This document shows positions 58,696 to 64,000 of a stretch of DNA of 64,000 nucleotides, piece by piece. A program made the position numbers and the translations under genes. The notes beneath the pieces were generated by a model. The model ran no database searches, was not told the origin of the DNA, and saw nothing but the letters and a program-made list of their open reading frames with translations. How positions within the stretch are numbered: position 1 is the first letter of the stretch; each line of letters opens with the position of its first letter. Location of the stretch: the NCBI GenBank assembly GCA_029641185.1, contig JAPWGK010000017.1, positions 806,001 to 870,000 of the forward strand. Reading direction: 5' to 3'. Source of the DNA: Pseudofabraea citricarpa. Lineage: Eukaryota > Ascomycota > Leotiomycetes > Helotiales > Dermateaceae.

Positions 58696-61600
58696 ACGTT
58701 ACTTAGCGCTGGGACGGGTTATACACTGCACTGCACTGCACTTAGATTTAATGGATTTTAATCTATGAAAAGCTTTCTACGATTCACTCCACACATACAC
58801 TCTCGTGTTGATTTGTTGTGATGGGCTAGGTTCGGGTGGACGGTGGACGGTCGACGGGAATGTAGATAAAAAAGAAAATTAGCGAGCATTAGAGCTTTCC
58901 GGCACGTCCAGCAGACATTTTTGGGTTTTCCTCTTGGAGGGTAGGAGGGTAGGAGGGTAGGAGGGCGGAGGAGGCGCGCGAATGCTCCGCGGAATGCCTA
59001 ACCAAGGCGGCGCTTTTTTTTTGGGGGGGGGGGGGGGGGGGGGGGGTAGAGGTAGAGAAAATCCTTTTTAGACTTTCCGATCTCTGTCGAAACTCAGGCG
59101 ATGCTTTTTCTTTTTTCGCCGTGCAATCTCTCAGTTCGCTGCTCGCCTTCTCCCTCTCTCCCTCTCCCTCTCCCTCTTGCTTTGGGCAGCTGGCCCAATC
59201 AGGAGACTTTCCCGCGCGACCTTGCCCTGGCCCGATGAGGCAAGATATTCAGTCAGTACCCGACGAGGGGAGGGGGAGGGGAGGGGAGGCAAGAACACCT
59301 CACCCACTTAATAGGCTTTCCTATCCTATCCTGCAATCTTGCTCTTTTGGCTTTTGGGCTTTTGGGCTTTTGGCTTTTTTTTTCTGGAGGTGGTGGTGGT
59401 GGAGGAGCTGCTGCATATTTCAGAGCCTACCGCAGGACAGGAGACGTACGTACAGTACAGCTACAGGCAAAATCAAGAAATCCATGGGCAGAGAGAGCCT
59501 GGAATTGGTAGGTGTGATTGGTATTGGTATTGGCATTGATTGATACTGGCATTGGTATTGGCATTGGCCAAGGCCGAAGGAGACGAGAGGAGGACAGGAC
59601 AGGACCGCTCGAGGAGTGGCTGAAAAAGCAGCGACGTCTCTTGCAAGTGCCAAAAGGGGATACAGGGCCAATCCTTTTTTTTTTTCTTCTTTTTTTTTTC
59701 TTTCTTCTTTCTCTTTCGGCATCGTCATGAGCCAGTGGGTGAGCTGTGCTGTGCTGTGCGGTGCTGTGCCTGCTGTGATGTGGGCGGCCATGCGGTGTAC
59801 CGTAGGTGTGTGGGCGAAAATCCCACTACCGCTACCGCTACCGCTACCACTACTACTGTACGACCAAGTCCCGTCTACAGCGGCAATGCATGGAGGGGGG
59901 GGGGGAGCTTATCACAGAGAGAAATGTGTGTGTGTGTGCGTGTGTGTGTGTTCGGGGTAACTCCAGTTTCGCTACCCTGGCAAGGGAAACCTTAAATGTG
60001 CTCATTGACTCAACTGCCTTTTTGGGATCCTGGTACACTTGTCTATCCCTGATCACACACCAACACCAACACCAACACCAACACCCTCCTTAACCGTCGC
60101 TCGCTTAGCGTGCTGGTGTATGGATGGATGGATGGATGGGTGAAAGGGCGAAAGAGCGAAAGATGGGTGATGGATGAAAGGGAGAGAGGCAGAGAGGCAG
60201 CAAGGGAAAAGAAGGGATTCGGAATGGACTGGGTTGGCTTGTTGTTGTCTTCTTGTCTTCGGTCCGACGAGATCAAACCGACATGTACGGTATCCCAATC
60301 GTATGCTGTCTCGCGTCTGCCGTGCTATAGTTCTACTAACTACACTATCCTACTATACTATCCTATAGCAGGAGTTCGTTCGGATTGTCTGCCTGCCTAT
60401 ACCATAAGATATAGACATACGTACGTCAACATCTGTTAGACATGTGTACCGAGTACAGTACTGTATAGCAGAGTACTATTATCCCCCCCCCTCCCGTCAC
60501 TATTATACCGCGCTGCCGTCCTAACCTGCGGATTATCTCCTCCATTATAACGCCGGCAATAATGGGCAAGTTTGTCCCTGGGGCCGTTATTCCCCCTCGT
60601 CCTCGTCCATCTGAAACCACCCGCGAGGGAATTGCGGTTGCGGTGCTGTACCGGTAGATCTGATCGGAGCCGCTCGCGTCGCTCACGGGCGTCGGTCGGC
60701 TTTGACGATGATGATGATGATGATGATGGTGATGACCAAGAAGAAGACAATCATGACGACGGGTGCAGAGAACTTCCTCCCTCTCGGCCGTAACACCGAT
60801 GCTGTCGCGCCCCCAAACCCCAGACCTCAAAACCTAGAATTAAACCGGCCGACAGCAGCAAGGAAGAGGAAGAAAAAAGAAAAAAGAAAAAAGCAAAAAA
60901 AAAAAAAAAAAAGGATAAAACAGAGGGAAGAGGTCTGCGGCCCGCAGGCGAGAAGGCGTGAAGGCGACCGCCGGCGACCGACGGACTTTTGGCGGCATCG
61001 AACATCGAACGTGGGTTGTGAGTTTACGGTTGTGGGTTTATGGCTTGCGCATCGCGCATCGTGCATCGTCTCGTTGGCGCCTGCACGCTTTTGGTCAACG
61101 GGTCAGCTCGTCTTGCGGTCGCTACCCACAAGCCGTGCCCTCTTTTTTTCTTCTTTTTTTTTTGGTCGTTGTTGTTGTCGTTGTCGTCCCCGGAGTAAGG
61201 TTCCCACGACATGCATGTCCCTCCTTCCCCGCAAGGGTAAGGGTCAGGGGTCGTGAGGGGGTTGTGTTTGTTTCCGTCCTGCTGCTGCTTGCTGGTCCTG
61301 CTGCTGCTCGACTCAAACGGGACCCTTCGTCCGCGCTTTTAGAGTCGGGGCCATATACTGTACAACTAGTACAAGCTTACCTTCTGACGCATGGGGCATA
61401 TGAGTGAGCCAGCCCGCCGGTTTTTATACTTTATACTTTGCAAAACCCCAAACCCGGACCCAAGCCCGCAGAAAGAAAATCAGGCCATTTTTTCTTTCCT
61501 CTTTTTTTTTTTCCCCTTCTCTCTATTGATTAGTTTGATCCGTCTGCTTTAACCCCCCCTTCCCTCCGGAATCTGCCCGAGAGATTTGCGAGATTTGCGA

Positions 61601-63115
61601 GCACCGGCTGGTCACGCTGGCGGTGCTACTGACTGTACAGCTTACCATCTACTCCATATGGCTGGCTTGTCGAGGGACAAGGGTAAGGTCCCCGAGCCCG
61701 AGCCTGAGCCCGAGCCTGAGCCTGACCTTGAGCACGTCCATCATCGTGCACTCACCTACAGTAGTACTCACTCACCCACTGGTTCCCGAATCTGCGGTTC
61801 CGACGACGGAAACAAAAACTTAATATGGGTCGTTGTACGGTTTGGCTGTGACCTGACTGTGGATTCTAGATCGGGTCTATGAACAGCCCTCGTCATCATC
61901 AGTCTGCCTGTCGTGTCCTGTGTCCTGTGTCCTGTGTTGTTGCCGATAGATGAGGGCGGAGCGGGTGCGGTAATGTGCTGTGATGTATGCTCCTGTATGC
62001 TACGCTATGCTACGGGACATGCACATACCGCAGTTCACTTACTGCCCGCTTTGGTCATAGACTTTTCCTTTATCTTTTTCCGCGGCTGCCGGGAATCACG
62101 TTTTTTTTTCTTTCTTTCTTGCTCTCTTGTGTCTTCTTGTTCGGATGGTAAAACCTGAATATGTGTGAGCGGGACATGTACATGCCTGCACTGCTCTAAG
62201 TCGACATAATAGGTTACTATTACGCCATGTCTCTTTTAGCTCCTACTTCTCTGGCGTCGGGTTGGCTTTGCTTGTGCTTGTGCTTGTGCTTGTGCTTGTG
62301 CCTGCGCAGGCCATACTCGCTTGTCTTCTTGTCTCGTTCGGCAAATGGGCTCAACGAGGTCTTAATTTCATAAGTCTTATTTACCTGTTTATATCAACAG
62401 ATGCCAACTACCAACGGGAATCGTTTCCTACATGCCGGGCACTGTCTGATACGTACGTGAGTATATCTTCTAGCACCATCAACGACTTGGCGAATGAAAA
62501 ATCATCTCTCTCCAATTGTGCCTTAGGCGCGTTTAACCTGCTATACTATGAGATGAGATCGAAACGAACCCCAAGTCTGCCTTCATGCGGAGATTTGGTT
62601 TCTCCGCAACTTGGGCCCCCTCGATGTGATGTGAAGCAGTTTCGAGCCGAGCTGTCTGTCTGTCACAGGCACATTTTCCTTTCCCAAATGAAAGACGCTA
62701 CTCTTCTCTCTCTCTGACGCTCGAGGGTCGAGCTGGCTGAGCTATTTTCTCTGTTGACTTTCTGGCATCAAAGCCTGTTGCCCAATCTAGGAAGCAGCGA
62801 GAATCAAGATCGAGCCGTCTTGATAAGCGGACTGCAGGATGGCCCGCGGCATTTGTAATGCTTATTTATCTCTCCGAGCATTCATCATCGTTGGGCCCCT
62901 GACCCCTTTCTTTCTCGAGACCGTACCGTATGTACGCTGTGAATAAGGTCTCGCTAACAACCTGGCAGCTTCGCAGACTACTACCACACAACCTGTCGAC
63001 TGCTGACCGAGCTGATGAACACCCTCAGGACCGGTTAAATATAGAAAACCTTTTTCTCTTGTGCAGTATTTTGAGTTCGGTTCGAGCGAGCAGCTTGATG
63101 TCAAGTACGAAGGTA
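58696..63115. other. 4.4-kb gene-free island of low-complexity DNA
   Basis: No gene is supported. It contains a T9-G24 run at 59014-59046, ctccct runs near 59150, TATTGG-type repeats at 59519-59570, long T and A runs, GCTACC repeats near 59830, ACCAAC repeats near 60060, GATGGATG near 60120, gatgat runs near 60705, GAGCCT repeats near 61700 and CTTGTG repeats at 62270-62300. Frames over these tracts give poly-Leu, poly-Ser or poly-Asp products on either strand and look spurious. Confidence 0.5.
59014..59046 (+). repeat. T9-G24 homopolymer tract
   Basis: Nine T followed by 24 uninterrupted G. The G run could form G-quadruplexes; its exact length is also a common place for sequencing error. 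Confidence 0.9.
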
Positions 63116-63660
63116 GGGGTATATATATATATTAAATAATTTGCGACTCTGTTATATAAAACCGTTATATAATGTAAACAGTCTGTTATATTTATATGAT
63201 ACTAAAGTAGTCTCACCTTTCTAGGTAACTAATAGGAAGCTAGGAAATATAATAATATTTATACGAAATCACAAAAAGAAGTCTCGCCTTATAATCTATA
63301 TAATTCTATTATACGTTATATGTCTTAGCATATATATTGTGAAGGAAGAGAACTGTGCCGTTAAGTACACAGTAAATAATAGATAGTTTATATACTAGAA
63401 TAAAATATAAGAAGTAAAAGGTGGATGATGTTACAAGTACCTAACCTGGCCGAAGATGTGACAGATTAAGGAGCGTAAAAACTATTACCCGAAGTTATAT
63501 GACGCGGAACTCTGCTTCGCCATAATATATTACAAAAAAAGTAAGTCCAATATGATATGATATAAGAAAAGTCTATTGTAACAGATCATAGCATGGTAAA
63601 TTTCTTATCCCTAATGTCAAGGCCACGTAGTTTGAGATAAGGTCGAGGAGGTTTATTACT
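63116..63660. other. AT-rich relic, possibly RIP-mutated transposon
   Basis: A strongly AT-rich block begins with an atatatatat run and is dense in TpA (tatataatct, attatacgttatatg), like the interior of the dead transposon at 12.7-14.1 kb. No terminal repeats or recognisable coding remains are seen, so its origin is inferred only from composition. Confidence 0.5.
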
Positions 63661-64000
63661 GGCTCCTCAGGCAGCCACCGAAGCACACCACACCACACCT
63701 ACTGTACCTGCACGGTCATCTGCGAATACGCCTTCGATATCGAAAAAGTCCGCAAACAAAGTTCACAACACTCTTAGAAACAGATGCGCAGTGCGTAATC
63801 ACGCCAGTCTTGATCTTCAATCACACCACCCTCGCATGAATTGGAGGAATCGCTCTCTCTCCTTTACTAATCTCGCACTTGCGGACGTGTCGCAACCGTC
63901 CCGCTCTCCTGGTCGTTGACACAAGCAAATCACTCGCTCGCTGCATGGGCCAATTCGACAATCCCATTTGACTTCCTGTTGTGCAGCACACTTCGGAGTG
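63661..64000. other. Window end, no feature recognised
   Basis: Composition returns to normal after the AT-rich block. The 340 bp contain no recognisable gene, though they may belong to one beyond the window edge. Confidence 0.4.

Noticed and set aside
62262..62717. Hydrophobic frame starting with Leu-Val repeats, signal-peptide-like
   Set aside because: The hydrophobic start comes from the CTTGTG repeat, it lacks an ATG start, and nothing downstream looks like a protein domain.

Overview
This is nuclear DNA of a filamentous ascomycete (Pezizomycotina). Most genes are broken by introns of about 50-60 bases with GT...CTAAC/CTAAT...AG signals, three genes encode fungal Zn(II)2Cys6 regulators and a fourth encodes a Zn2Cys6-containing repeat protein, and an AT-rich transposon copy carries damage that looks like repeat-induced point mutation. 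The class cannot be fixed from sequence alone; Leotiomycetes is a guess.

Layout. 1-4.2 kb: the 3' part of the ribosome-assembly GTPase gene RIA1/EFL1, then a secreted copper amine oxidase. 5.7-9.2 kb: a four-exon gene for a repeat-laden Zn2Cys6 protein. Tandem duplications occur in its 3' flank, last exon, third intron, second exon and promoter, making it the oddest locus here. 10.4-12.3 kb: a U-box cyclophilin. 12.7-14.2 kb: a dead Tc1/mariner-type transposon with 37-bp terminal inverted repeats. 14.5-24.7 kb: a large Zn2Cys6 regulator, a short-chain dehydrogenase, a second Zn2Cys6 regulator and a seven-helix DUF7702-type membrane protein. 25.3-31.7 kb: a dense housekeeping block with a PTM1-like Golgi seven-helix protein, the tRNA thiolation protein NCS2/CTU2, an OAC1-type mitochondrial carrier and the Set1-complex WD40 protein Swd2. 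34.8-45.3 kb: VPS1 dynamin, a ribokinase, a GID7/WDR26-type WD40 protein and the V-ATPase catalytic subunit A. 45.6-58.7 kb: a small secreted protein, a ten-exon amino acid/choline-type permease, a maltose/galactoside-type O-acetyltransferase and a further Zn2Cys6 regulator. 58.7-64 kb has no gene I can support, only simple repeats and an AT-rich relic near 63.1-63.7 kb.

The genes do not form one pathway. Most are conserved housekeeping genes, separated by accessory or repeat-rich intervals. Three gene-poor islands (31.7-34.8, 46.2-48.7 and 58.7-63.1 kb) are crowded with imperfect penta- and hexanucleotide repeats.

Exon-intron models were built by hand from splice signals, frame continuity and family knowledge. 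The lengths quoted are exact sums of those exons, but no transcript or database search was available.
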